Assembly (NCBI GenBank): GCA_964555065.1
Contig: CAZKRB010000006.1
Location: 1 to 60,498 of the forward strand
Reading direction: 5' to 3'
DNA: 60,498 bases
DNA from: Syntrophus sp964555065
GTDB taxonomy: Bacteria > Desulfobacterota > Syntrophia > Syntrophales > Syntrophaceae
This document shows, piece after piece, positions 1 through 7,559 of the stretch (position 1 is the first letter of the stretch; each line of letters starts with the position of its first letter). The position numbers and the translations under genes are program-made. The notes under the pieces were generated by a model. It did not search any database. It saw only the letters and a program-made list of their open reading frames with translations, and was not told the DNA's origin.

Positions 1-2
1 TG

Positions 3-158
3 TACTCCGTTTTTGTCCTGGGCTGCGTGATGCTCGCCCACGGTTTCGGGGTCCATGTGGAAGAGTGGATTACGCCCGTGGCCACCTTCCTCATCGTCGG
101 CTACTTCTTCCTCAAGTCCACCTGGCAGGCAAGGAAAGCCGGGAGTGCTCCTCAATAG
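3..158 (+). CDS. C-terminal end of an integral membrane protein (partial)
   Basis: An open frame runs in from the left edge and stops at TAG 156-158, giving about 51 residues. It has one or two hydrophobic stretches (beginning YSVFVLGCVMLAHGFG, then a second around VATFLIVGYFFL) separated by an acidic HVEEW turn, and a basic tail. This pattern fits the last two helices of a polytopic membrane protein; TerC/DUF475-like families end in a similar way, but too little is present to assign one. The following small gene begins 6 bases later, so they may be co-transcribed. Confidence 0.55.
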   Translation, partial: YSVFVLGCVMLAHGFGVHVEEWITPVATFLIVGYFFLKSTWQARKAGSAPQ

Positions 159-164
159 GCGCCG

Positions 165-389
165 ATGAAAGCGGGGGGCTTTACGGGCTGTGAAAAGAAA
201 AAGGGGAAATTTGCCTTGAAAAGATGGGAAAAAGTCCTCTATGCTTGCTTTTTCTTCCTGTTGGCCGTCATCGGCTCTCTCCAGGGAGGTCTTGCCGAAT
301 TTCCAAGGTGGATTTTTGCCATTCTCATCGTCGTGATTGTCTTGTCCATACTCAACAAGGACAAAATCGACAAGAGCCTCCGGAAGTAA
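165..389 (+). CDS. Small two-helix membrane protein, unknown function
   Basis: A 74-residue protein. A basic amphipathic N-terminus containing the run KKKGK is followed by two predicted membrane helices, about residues 24-41 (beginning LYACFFFLLAVIGS) and 48-63 (WIFAILIVVIVLSI), and a charged tail rich in Lys/Asp. It starts 6 bases after the upstream membrane-protein stop, suggesting an operon. A longer open frame overlaps it in another phase but has no credible start before the stress protein. I do not recognise a family; the residue composition and topology are what support it as a gene. Confidence 0.55.
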   Translation: MKAGGFTGCEKKKGKFALKRWEKVLYACFFFLLAVIGSLQGGLAEFPRWIFAILIVVIVLSILNKDKIDKSLRK

Positions 390-514
390 TCCCGAATCAT
401 CCTGACGACGAATCGCCGCTGAATGTGGCAGGATATCTGCCCTGGCTTTTCTCCAAAGTTGAAACGGGAACCCGGGAGACGGCTACAGAACTGCTGCAAA
501 AGGAGAGACATAAA

Positions 515-1432
515 ATGAAGGCACCTCCCCGCCGAATCCTTCTGGCAACAGACCTCAGCGCCAGGAGCGATCGAGCCCAGGATCGCGCAGTGCTGCTCAC
601 GAAACAGTACCATGCCGAACTTCTCGTGCTGCATGTTCTTGAACCGACCCAAAAACACCGCACCGTCCATCGCGTGCGGTTTTCGCCGTCCTTCAATCCC
701 GATGAAAAATTAATCGAAAGCGCAAAGTGGCAGGTGCGCGAATCCCTCCGTGACGTCGGGGATCGAGCCACGGTCCGGATTGAGAAGGGGGATCCGCGCC
801 GGGCAATCCTCAGGATCGCCCGGGAGGAGCAATGCGATCTCATCGTCACCGGGGTTGCGCGTAATGAGCTGCTTGGCCGCATCACTCCGGGGAAGACGGT
901 CGATCATCTCATGCACAATGCCGAAATTTCCATCCTCACCGTAACCGACAGAGTTCACGCGCCTTATCGGAACATCGTGGTCACCTCCGATTTTTCCGAT
1001 GCCTCGCGCCTGGCAATCGAGACCGCCTCGGCTTTCTTCCCGAAGCAGAAACTGACCATCCTGCATGCCCACGCCACGCCCGGCTCCTGGGCGGTGGATG
1101 ACCGGGAGAGTTACCGGGCGCAGATGCGCCAGTCGGTGTATCAGGATTATCAGGCGTTTCTCGATACGGTCGATTTGCATGACGATGAACGCGCCCGGCT
1201 GACCGTTCTGATCGAGTGGGGGGATATCTCGCAGCTTGTACAGGAGTTGGTCCATCGCACCGCTGCGGATCTCGTCGTATTGGGATCGGGCATTCGAAGC
1301 ATTCTGTTCAAGGCCTTTATCGGAAGCGCCGCCAAACGCATCGTGTCGGTCCTGCCGTGTGACGCCCTGGTCGTTCGTGGACGGCGTTTGCAAGACACCG
1401 GAGAGCCGGCGCTGCTGACCGACGGATTGTGA
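515..1432 (+). CDS. Tandem universal stress protein (UspA family)
   Basis: The protein has 305 residues and two UspA domains. Domain 1 (about 5-145) opens with RRILLATDLS and ends with the loop TGVARNELLGRITPGKTV, the usual position of the ATP/phosphate-binding Gly-rich motif. Domain 2 (about 150-295) opens with RNIVVTSDFSD and ends with VVLGSGIRSILFKAFIGSAA. Tandem Usp proteins of about 300 residues are common in soil and anaerobic bacteria and act in the cytoplasm in stress survival. The start at 515 was chosen because an AGGAGAG ribosome site lies 8 bases upstream; the frame is open further left but overlaps another small gene. The specific stress is not readable from the sequence. Confidence 0.9.
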   Translation: MKAPPRRILLATDLSARSDRAQDRAVLLTKQYHAELLVLHVLEPTQKHRTVHRVRFSPSFNPDEKLIESAKWQVRESLRDVGDRATVRIEKGDPRRAILRIAREEQCDLIVTGVARNELLGRITPGKTVDHLMHNAEISILTVTDRVHAPYRNIVVTSDFSDASRLAIETASAFFPKQKLTILHAHATPGSWAVDDRESYRAQMRQSVYQDYQAFLDTVDLHDDERARLTVLIEWGDISQLVQELVHRTAADLVVLGSGIRSILFKAFIGSAAKRIVSVLPCDALVVRGRRLQDTGEPALLTDGL

Positions 1433-1443
1433 AGGATGAGGAG

Positions 1444-1686
1444 ATGAAAATTCAGGCCGATAAAGACAACATCCCGGAAATTGTGCGACAGGCGCGCCTT
1501 CTCAATCCCGGTCCGCGCATCCTGCCGCGGTGCAACCCTCTCCGTGGTATCGCAGCCCTGCGTCGCGCAGGCGCCGATCCCGGCAATGCCCGGCTCGGAT
1601 TGTTCATCCCCAGCAGTCTTCCTCGCCTGTGCCATAGGCGATCCAGGAAGAATCTTTCGGAGGGAAGGGAGCATCGGGATGCCTGA
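1444..1686 (+). pseudogene. Possible decayed small ORF downstream of the Usp gene
   Basis: An ATG with a strong AGGAG site lies 9 bases after the Usp stop and opens an 80-residue frame. The first ~20 residues (MKIQADKDNIPEIVRQ) look like normal protein, but the remainder is rich in Arg, Pro and Cys and looks like out-of-frame translation. I read this as a gene whose body has been lost by frameshift or deletion. It overlaps the end of a minus-strand small ORF. Confidence 0.3.
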
Positions 1687-1810
1687 CCGCATATTCCTTC
1701 TGCGCCTTTGCCATGGCCTCATGGTCGCTCTGCGCAGAAACAACCCAATGAAACAGGTCTCTTTTTTCTCCGGATTCGGACAGGTCGAGAAGCTCTACTC
1801 TGTATCGCAT
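1604..1810 (-). CDS. Small hypothetical protein
   Basis: A 68-residue soluble protein with balanced composition: a beta-like start (MRYRVELLDLSES), a helix (HEAMAKAQKEYAVRHPD) and a short tail ending in GEEDCWG. No signal peptide or membrane helix is visible. The composition is protein-like, but no clear Shine-Dalgarno sequence precedes the ATG, so it could be a chance frame. Function unknown. Confidence 0.4.
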   Translation of the reverse strand: MRYRVELLDLSESGEKRDLFHWVVSAQSDHEAMAKAQKEYAVRHPDAPFPPKDSSWIAYGTGEEDCWG

Positions 1811-2037
1811 CGTTGATAGCCCGCAGGTGGACAGTCGTTTTCGGGAGACTGGGTGCAGTCCCTCATCGAACGCCGCCGATTTCTGGATTCGACAGTCGAA
1901 TCGCCAAAGGTTTCCGGAGGATCAGCCAGCTTAACCTGACAAAGCGGTTCATCTGGCCGTTTCCGGTTGATGCTTCCGCTGTTCGGGGTCGGGAGAGCTG
2001 TCTCTTCCGGCAGGGAGTCCGGTCCGGCTCTGAACGT

Positions 2038-2283
2038 TTATTCCCCTGGCGTCCTGCCGGTACGTTCGCGGTTTCCCCCATCGTCTTGACCCTTTTCCAG
2101 ATCCTGCAACTGCGTTTCCAGGACTTTATTTTCGGCGACGCGCAGAGACAGCTTGTTTTTGAGGGCCGTGTTTTCCCTGATGAGAACTGCCATCTGATCC
2201 TTTAGAAAAGCAACCTGATCCATCAATGCGTCCGGCGCGTCATGTTCCTTGAGAAAGTCTCCTATTTTGTCAATGATTGCCAT
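2038..2283 (-). CDS. Small coiled-coil protein
   Basis: An 81-residue protein that is almost entirely helical, with heptad-like spacing of Leu/Val from about residue 20 to 66 (for example DQMAVLIRENTALKNKLSL), followed by a polar Gly/Arg tail. An AGGTGA ribosome site sits 6 bases before the ATG. Proteins of this kind act as short dimerisation or scaffold factors, but no family can be named. It lies in the same orientation as the next small helical gene at 2425-2679. Confidence 0.6.
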   Translation of the reverse strand: MAIIDKIGDFLKEHDAPDALMDQVAFLKDQMAVLIRENTALKNKLSLRVAENKVLETQLQDLEKGQDDGGNRERTGRTPGE

Positions 2284-2424
2284 GCGTCACCTGCATTAAC
2301 GTCGATTTTGAAATGCAAAAAAGAGGATTGCGCCAAAGGGTGGTGCCGGCTGCCGTAACCTGGAGGAAACCCTTTTCCCCGATCAGCGCAGAGAATAGAT
2401 CATGAAACCATCCAGAGTGCTTGC

Positions 2425-2679
2425 TCAATTCATGGCGCCCTCGGGAAGTCCGGATAAATCGGTGTGCAGTTCCGCCAGCAGGGCAACGACCTGCTGGCGT
2501 TCGGATTCAAGAAGATTGAGAGCTTTTCGCCGGTCTTCAATGGAAATCGGGGTGTTGGCCACTTCTTCCGCGCTGGCTCCTTCCAATTCCATTTGCTTCT
2601 GTCGGGCTCTTCTCATGGCCTGGGCAATTTCCATGACGATTTCCGTAAAGATGTATTCATTAAGGAGTTCCGTTTTCAT
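2425..2679 (-). CDS. Small helical protein, unknown function
   Basis: An 84-residue acidic helical protein starting MKTELLNEYIFTEIVMEIAQ. Start 2679 was taken because an AAAGG site precedes it; an in-frame ATG five codons upstream has no such site. It contains a likely helical hairpin: residues 5-35, then 50-75 (EDRRKALNLLESERQQVVAL). No signal peptide, membrane segment or known motif. It sits near another small helical gene (2038-2283) on the same strand. Confidence 0.6.
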   Translation of the reverse strand: MKTELLNEYIFTEIVMEIAQAMRRARQKQMELEGASAEEVANTPISIEDRRKALNLLESERQQVVALLAELHTDLSGLPEGAMN

Positions 2680-2892
2680 CAGTGTGCCTTTCAATAAATA
2701 AATAGTTTTTCACTGCCATTATCATAGGTTCCCGAGGGAAACAAGAAAACACTGGGAAACGGAGCGGTCGAAGATCCGCCCTTGACAGAAGGGGGCGCTT
2801 TTTCTATCTTCGGCCAGCGGAAGTCATCTTCTTCTGCGCATTGAACCCCTTGTACCCGACGGGCATTTTCGAGAATTTCATAAAGGACCGCC

Positions 2893-4518
2893 ATGCTCAC
2901 CGCAGCCTTCCGCTGGATAGACCGTAACATCCTTGAACTGGGTCGGGAACTGCGACTGTCATACCTGCCTCCGCTCATGGTCTACATGGCCGCCGGAGTT
3001 TCCGGGCTGACCGGGATCGTCGGCACCTTTTTCGTCAAGGAATACCTTGGCCTTCCGGCTTCTTTTCTTGCCGCCCTGGGTTTCTGGGCAGGCATCCCCT
3101 GGGCGCTGAAGATGCCGCTCGGGCACCTGGTGGACATCATCTGGCGATGGAAGAGCGGCTTGATCTTCCTCGGCGCCGGGCTGATCGCCATGAGTCTGCT
3201 CATTATGGTGGGGCTGCTGAGCGATCGGGAGGCAATGGCCGCGGTCATGCCGGCCGAAGCGTGGTTTGTGCTCTCGACCCTGCTGGCGCCGGTCGGCTAC
3301 GTGACCCAGGACACGGTGGCCGACGCTATGACCGTCGAGGCAGTGCCCCGTGTCAACGCGGAAGGGAGGCCCATCGACCCCCCAACCCGCAAACTCATGA
3401 ACACCACAATGCAGACGCTCGGCCGTGTCGCCATCATCGGCGGAAGCGTGCTGGTCGCCGTTATCAACCTCTACTTCTTTGCCGGGGTGAGCCACTTGGA
3501 ACCGTCCGAGATCGCCCGCCTCTACCGCAACGTGTACCTCATGGCCCTCGCGATTCCCGTCATCTCGGTGCTGGGGGTGGCCAGCGCAATGCTCATCAGG
3601 CGGCGCGACGCCGCCCGCCTGCGCCGTCAAGGCCACACCCGCCAAGAGGTTGAAGCGATGCTTGGCCGGCAAGGGGAACCGACGCCGCCCAACTGGTGGA
3701 TCCTGGGCGGCAGCTTTTTTTTCGTCACCTTTACGCTGGCGGTCGGCCTCGGGGGGCTGCCCTACAATGAGGAGATCGTCTTTGCCGGTTCGCTCGCGAT
3801 CGTGGCGTTTTTGATCGTCAAGCTCACGCGCGCCCTGGAACCCGAAGCGCGGGCGACCCTTGTGGGAACCGCCATCGTGATCTTCGTCTTCCGCGCCGTC
3901 CCCTTACCGGGCGCGGGAGTGACCTGGTGGATGATCGACCGCCTCGGCTTCGACCAGCAGTTCCTCTCGATTCTGTCCCTCATCGGAAGTACGCTCACCC
4001 TTGCCGGCATGTTCCTGTTCCGCCGTTTCATGGCGGAGAGATCGATCGCCTATGTTGTCGGTTTCCTCACGCTTGCCGGATTTCTGCTTGCCCTGCCCAT
4101 CGTCGGCCTTTATTACGGTCTCCATCACTGGACCGCGGCGATGACCGGCGGGCTCGTCGATGCGCGCACCATCGCGATCGTGGATACGGCGATCGAGTCG
4201 CCCCTCGGCCAGATCTCCATGATCCCGATGCTTGCCTGGATCGCCAACTCGGCGCCTGCCAATCTCAAGGCGACCTACTTTGCGGTCATGGCGTCGTTCA
4301 CCAATCTCGCTCTTTCGCTGAGCCAGCTCGGAACCAAATACCTGAATGAGATCTTCATTGTGACCCGCGAGGTCCAGGACAGTGCAAGCGGAGCTCTCCT
4401 CGTCCCGGCCGACTACAGCCAGCTGGGCGAACTGATGATTTTCCAGGTCCTGATCGGCTTGGCTCTGCCCTTTGCCGCGATCCTCTTCATCCGCCTGACC
4501 CGCTTCCGGTGCGCGTGA
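2893..4518 (+). CDS. BT1-like (folate/biopterin transporter type) MFS membrane protein
   Basis: A 541-residue protein with about 12 hydrophobic segments. The N-terminal part contains a motif pattern of the BT1/FBT branch of the major facilitator superfamily: a first helix, then FFVKEYLGLPASFLAALGF and IPWALKMPLGHLVDIIW, comparable to the F-K-x-LGL and PW-x-K-P-x-G-x-x-D blocks of that family. A cytoplasmic basic loop (MLIRRRDAARLRRQG) lies near the middle. BT1 proteins move folates or pterins in kinetoplasts, plants and cyanobacteria; bacterial members are little studied, so the substrate here is unknown. The gene stands alone between unrelated neighbours. The family is fairly likely, the substrate is not inferred. 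Confidence 0.6.
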   Translation: MLTAAFRWIDRNILELGRELRLSYLPPLMVYMAAGVSGLTGIVGTFFVKEYLGLPASFLAALGFWAGIPWALKMPLGHLVDIIWRWKSGLIFLGAGLIAMSLLIMVGLLSDREAMAAVMPAEAWFVLSTLLAPVGYVTQDTVADAMTVEAVPRVNAEGRPIDPPTRKLMNTTMQTLGRVAIIGGSVLVAVINLYFFAGVSHLEPSEIARLYRNVYLMALAIPVISVLGVASAMLIRRRDAARLRRQGHTRQEVEAMLGRQGEPTPPNWWILGGSFFFVTFTLAVGLGGLPYNEEIVFAGSLAIVAFLIVKLTRALEPEARATLVGTAIVIFVFRAVPLPGAGVTWWMIDRLGFDQQFLSILSLIGSTLTLAGMFLFRRFMAERSIAYVVGFLTLAGFLLALPIVGLYYGLHHWTAAMTGGLVDARTIAIVDTAIESPLGQISMIPMLAWIANSAPANLKATYFAVMASFTNLALSLSQLGTKYLNEIFIVTREVQDSASGALLVPADYSQLGELMIFQVLIGLALPFAAILFIRLTRFRCA

Positions 4519-4597
4519 TCGGCGGTTTCTCGCCGGCTTGTTCCCTCCATCCGGCAACCCCGGGACATGGGGTGTGCCGTCGGCTGCACACCAGAAT

Positions 4598-4717
4598 CCA
4601 GGCCAAGTCATCTAAGAGCATAATGCGTTAAATTTACTACATAAAAGCGCAAGGTGATTTTATTGTGCAAGCGCTCGCGATTCATAATAAATTGGCAGAC
4701 TTTGACTTGGCCTTGAT
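4598..4717. mobile_element. 120-bp MITE-like element, copy 1
   Basis: An AT-rich block in the intergenic region. Its ends carry the inverted repeat GGCCAAGTC (4601-4609) and GACTTGGCC (4704-4712). An exact 8-bp direct repeat ACCAGAAT lies on both sides (4590-4597 and 4718-4725), as expected for a target-site duplication. A second copy of the same length occurs at 21499-21618; the 112-bp cores align without gaps at about 68% identity. No ORF is present inside, so it would need a transposase in trans. Confidence 0.65.
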
Positions 4718-4729
4718 ACCAGAATTCTC

Positions 4730-4759
4730 TTGACAGACCAACATCCGCTCTTTCATATT
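4730..4759 (+). promoter_or_regulatory. Candidate sigma-70 promoter for the HtrA gene
   Basis: A perfect -35 hexamer TTGACA (4730-4735) is followed after 18 bases by CATATT (4754-4759), which matches 4 of 6 -10 positions. If active it would give a long leader of about 190 bases that includes the inverted-repeat element at 4771-4892. The distance makes this tentative. Confidence 0.3.
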
Positions 4760-4770
4760 TAACGAGCTAA

Positions 4771-4892
4771 GAGTCTGTCGGACTTTCCTCGTAAATACTT
4801 GAAATTATGAGCTTGAACATTTTCGGCCAAAAGTTAATATTTAATGATTTAAACGAGTTAAGTAATGAGCACCCTTTAAGTCCGACAAGCTC
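4771..4892. repeat. 122-bp AT-rich element bounded by 15-bp inverted repeats
   Basis: The ends GAGTCTGTCGGACTT (4771-4785) and AAGTCCGACAAGCTC (4878-4892) are inverted copies matching at 13 of 15 positions. The interior is AT-rich and non-coding. It could be a second small non-autonomous element or the remnant of an insertion sequence. No convincing direct repeat flanks it. It lies directly downstream of the 120-bp element. Confidence 0.45.
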
Positions 4893-4958
4893 CTGGTACA
4901 CCTCCTTAAGTTTGCATCATCCCGGTGATCTTAACGACTTCGCTATGGAAGGAAACCG

Positions 4959-6086
4959 ATGCCCGCAAAAGACCGTTTCCGCTCCCGCCTCATCTGGTTC
5001 GCTGTCGCCGGCGCTTTGCTGTTTCTTGTCTGGCGGAGCTTCCCTCCCATCCTCGGGTTGTTCTCGCCGCAGCGTGACTCCTCCCCACGCGCCGTTGCGG
5101 CACGGGGGGATCTGGCAGCCGATGAGAAAACGACCATAGAGATCTTCGAAAAATCGCGCGACTCCGTCGTCTTTATCACGACCAAGGCACTGGTGCGCGA
5201 TTTCTGGACGCGCAATGTCTTTACCGTTCCGCGCGGCACGGGTTCCGGCTTCATCTGGGACGAGGCCGGCCATGTCATCACGAACTTTCACGTCATTGAG
5301 GGGGCAAGCGAGGCGATGGTGAGGCTCAGCGACGGGCGTGATTACCGGGCCACCCTCGTGGGAGCGAGCCCGTCCCATGACATCGCCGTCCTGAGGATCG
5401 GAATCGGCTTCAAGCGTCCGCCACCGGTGCCGCTGGGAACGAGCCACGATCTGAAAGTCGGGCAGAAAGTGTTTGCCATCGGCAATCCCTTTGGTCTGGA
5501 CTGGACCCTGACCCATGGGATTGTCTCGGCCCTGGATCGGTCTCTCGGCGGCAATGGCGCCACCATCGAGCACCTGATTCAAACCGACGCCGCCATCAAT
5601 CCCGGCAACTCGGGCGGACCGCTGCTTGATTCCGCGGGGAGGCTGATCGGCATCAATACCGCCATTTTCAGCCCCAGCGGCGCCAGTGCCGGCATCGGCT
5701 TTGCCGTCCCGGTGGATACGGTGAACCGTGTGGCCCCGCAATTAATCCGCAGGGGAAAATATGCCCGGCCCGCCCTCGGCATCCAGTTGGATGAGGGGCT
5801 CAACGAACGGCTAAAGAGCCTGCTTCACGTAAAGGGAATCGTGATCTTGCGGGTGTTTCCGGGATCGGCGGCGGAGCGCGCCGGCCTGAAGGGGGCGGTC
5901 GTGTATCCCGACGGAGGCATTGTGCCGGGAGACATCATCACCGCCGTCGATGGAAAGCCGGTGGATAAGGTCAACAAGCTCCTTGCGCGCCTGGACGACC
6001 ATGAGGTCGGCGATCAGGTGAACGTGACAATCCTGCGCGAAGGGCGGACGCTGGATATTGCTGTGACGCTGCAACCCGGAACCTGA
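4959..6086 (+). CDS. HtrA/DegP-family periplasmic serine protease with PDZ domain
   Basis: The protein has 375 residues. An N-terminal membrane anchor (about 11-26, LIWFAVAGALLFLVWR) is followed by a trypsin-like domain with the complete triad: His111 in TNFHVIEG, Asp141 in PSHDIAVLR and Ser218 in NPGNSGGPLL. One PDZ domain occupies about 270-370 (GIVILRVFPGSAAERAGL, then VPGDIITAVDGKPVD). With one PDZ domain and an uncleaved anchor it resembles DegS in layout, although DegQ-like quality-control roles are equally possible. A GAAGGAA ribosome site precedes the ATG. The protein should degrade or sense misfolded envelope proteins. Confidence 0.93.
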   Translation: MPAKDRFRSRLIWFAVAGALLFLVWRSFPPILGLFSPQRDSSPRAVAARGDLAADEKTTIEIFEKSRDSVVFITTKALVRDFWTRNVFTVPRGTGSGFIWDEAGHVITNFHVIEGASEAMVRLSDGRDYRATLVGASPSHDIAVLRIGIGFKRPPPVPLGTSHDLKVGQKVFAIGNPFGLDWTLTHGIVSALDRSLGGNGATIEHLIQTDAAINPGNSGGPLLDSAGRLIGINTAIFSPSGASAGIGFAVPVDTVNRVAPQLIRRGKYARPALGIQLDEGLNERLKSLLHVKGIVILRVFPGSAAERAGLKGAVVYPDGGIVPGDIITAVDGKPVDKVNKLLARLDDHEVGDQVNVTILREGRTLDIAVTLQPGT

Positions 6087-6316
6087 CGCCCCGCAAACAT
6101 CCACCAGCCCGCCATCTTCTTGCCCTTTCTCGCCATAGGCGGAACCTTGGGGTGCTGGTAAGATGCAAGGTTTTGTCTCCGGTTCCTGACATTCCTCGCC
6201 GCCGAAAGATTCGTCTGCCGGGATGCCTCCGTGAGCACCGGTCGGAGGTCAGCGGATCGATTGCAGATCTGGAAGAAGAGGAGAACGTCCGTTCCCGTCA
6301 CAAATGATCGCTGCGC

Positions 6317-6360
6317 AAAAAAAGAAGAGGCATGAGGGATTGTTCCCTCATGCCTCTTCT
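6317..6360 (-). terminator. Strong Rho-independent terminator (minus strand)
   Basis: A perfect 17-bp stem (6323-6339 with 6344-6360) closes a 4-base loop. Read on the minus strand it is followed directly by seven T residues (complement of the A run at 6317-6323). It ends the transcript of the minus-strand gene at 6384-6632. Confidence 0.9.
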
Positions 6361-6383
6361 GCATCAGCGACTGGCTAAAAAAA

Positions 6384-6632
6384 TTATTTAACAGCCGGGG
6401 CCGGGGCGGCTTCGGGAGCCGGAGCAGCTTTTTCTGCGGCCGGTTTCACGGCCTTCTTGGCCTTCTTGACGGCTTTCTTCTTGGCCTTCTTCATTTCTTT
6501 CTTGACTTCGGGTTTCGCGGCTTCAGCTTTGACCGCTTCTTCCTTGACGGGGGCGGCAGCCTTATCCACTGCAAACGCTGACGTCGAGAACAGGAAAACC
6601 AAACCAACGACAAACAACATAGCCTTCTTCAT
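6384..6632 (-). CDS. Secreted Ala/Lys/Pro-rich small protein
   Basis: An 82-residue protein with a classic signal peptide (MKKAMLFVVGLVFLFSTSAFA, cut likely after the AFA). The mature part is low-complexity: Lys/Ala repeats (KKAKKKAVKKAKKAVKP) and an Ala-Pro tail. Such basic periplasmic peptides may bind envelope polymers or nucleic acids, but no function is known. AAGGAG lies 7 bases before the ATG, and a strong terminator follows, so it is a monocistronic, probably well-expressed gene. Confidence 0.75.
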   Translation of the reverse strand: MKKAMLFVVGLVFLFSTSAFAVDKAAAPVKEEAVKAEAAKPEVKKEMKKAKKKAVKKAKKAVKPAAEKAAPAPEAAPAPAVK

Positions 6633-6713
6633 ACTTTTTCTCCTTTTACTGCTTTTTTATATGCCATCTCCTCAGGGAGTGGTGTTACGATCCATGATTC
6701 CTCATGGAAAAGC

Positions 6714-7127
6714 TTACTTGGCGGGTACCGGTCCCTCGGGGGCGGGGAGCCTGGGTTCCCTCTTCTCTTTCAGCGACGCGCCGTTGGAAATCAATTTCGG
6801 CCCCTGCTTCGTAATCCTCGTGATAACGTTCTTCTCATCCTTGAGGATATAGGTGATCATGACTTTGTCGCCGACTTTAATCTTCGTTAATTGTTTTTCC
6901 AATGCAAATTCAAATGGTTCAACGGTTCCTTTGACGGTGCGTTCAATTTTCAGCGAGGTGTCCGTCACTTCAACGACTCTTCCCGTTGCCTTCATCTTGA
7001 CGATCTTGATGGCTGTCGCCTTTGCTGGTTCAACCTTGGAGGGCACCTTGACTCCCTGTTCGGCTGCAAAAGCCGCGGCGCCGAAAACAAAAGCGATCAC
7101 AATCATCCCAACCGAGAGCCGTTTCAT
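6714..7127 (-). CDS. Secreted protein with a small beta-barrel-like domain
   Basis: The protein has 137 residues with the signal peptide MKRLSVGMIVIAFVFGAAAFA. The mature part (about 35-105) has alternating beta strands (KATGRVVEVTDTSLKIE, then LTKIKVGDKVMITYILKD) resembling the small barrel domains of DUF5666-like periplasmic proteins. It ends in a Pro/Lys-rich tail. Start 7127 was preferred to the ATG at 7184 because it begins a clean signal peptide and has a GGAG site upstream. It lies upstream of another secreted protein on the same strand. Function unknown. Confidence 0.65.
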   Translation of the reverse strand: MKRLSVGMIVIAFVFGAAAFAAEQGVKVPSKVEPAKATAIKIVKMKATGRVVEVTDTSLKIERTVKGTVEPFEFALEKQLTKIKVGDKVMITYILKDEKNVITRITKQGPKLISNGASLKEKREPRLPAPEGPVPAK

Positions 7128-7437
7128 CTCGAACAATCTCCACAAATGAATTTGAAGTCTTTTGATAAGCATTGACCGTGCCACAGTGGAAGAAATTGCT
7201 GTAATTGGTTAAAGTGCCGTATTCTATGGAAAAAAGAATGATTGCGAGGAAGGGGTTCGTTGGAAAAAGCGGGATGATTGGGGCGTTTTTCCTCATTGCC
7301 CGGGGAATTATGAACCACGGCCGGGAAAACAGCCTGCCCTTTGCATGCTTGCGGGACCGAAAGGTGCATCCCGAGACGGAAACCTGATGGAAACGAATCT
7401 TAACCCCGGTATAATTTCTGAATTCAGTACGTAATAA

Positions 7438-7465
7438 TTGATGCTGTTTTTTCGATAATTATGAT
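7438..7465 (+). promoter_or_regulatory. Candidate sigma-70 promoter
   Basis: TTGATG (7438-7443) and TATGAT (7460-7465) are spaced by 16 bases, about 95 bases before the start of the secreted protein at 7560. The surrounding DNA is AT-rich compared with the flanks. The rest of the 7128-7559 gap shows no gene. Confidence 0.4.
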
Positions 7466-7559
7466 ATGAAATCGGTTCCGCTCGTCGGGTGCGGTGGAGA
7501 ACCGAGATAACTTTGTCCCAGGAAAGGAGAAATCGATCGATTCGATTGAAAAGTAGACC

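Noticed and set aside
2691..2894. Possible 67-residue minus-strand ORF ending just before the helical gene at 2679
   Set aside because: Its start would overlap the divergent BT1 gene start, and its second half is Pro/Ser-rich; the protein-like first 30 residues are not enough.
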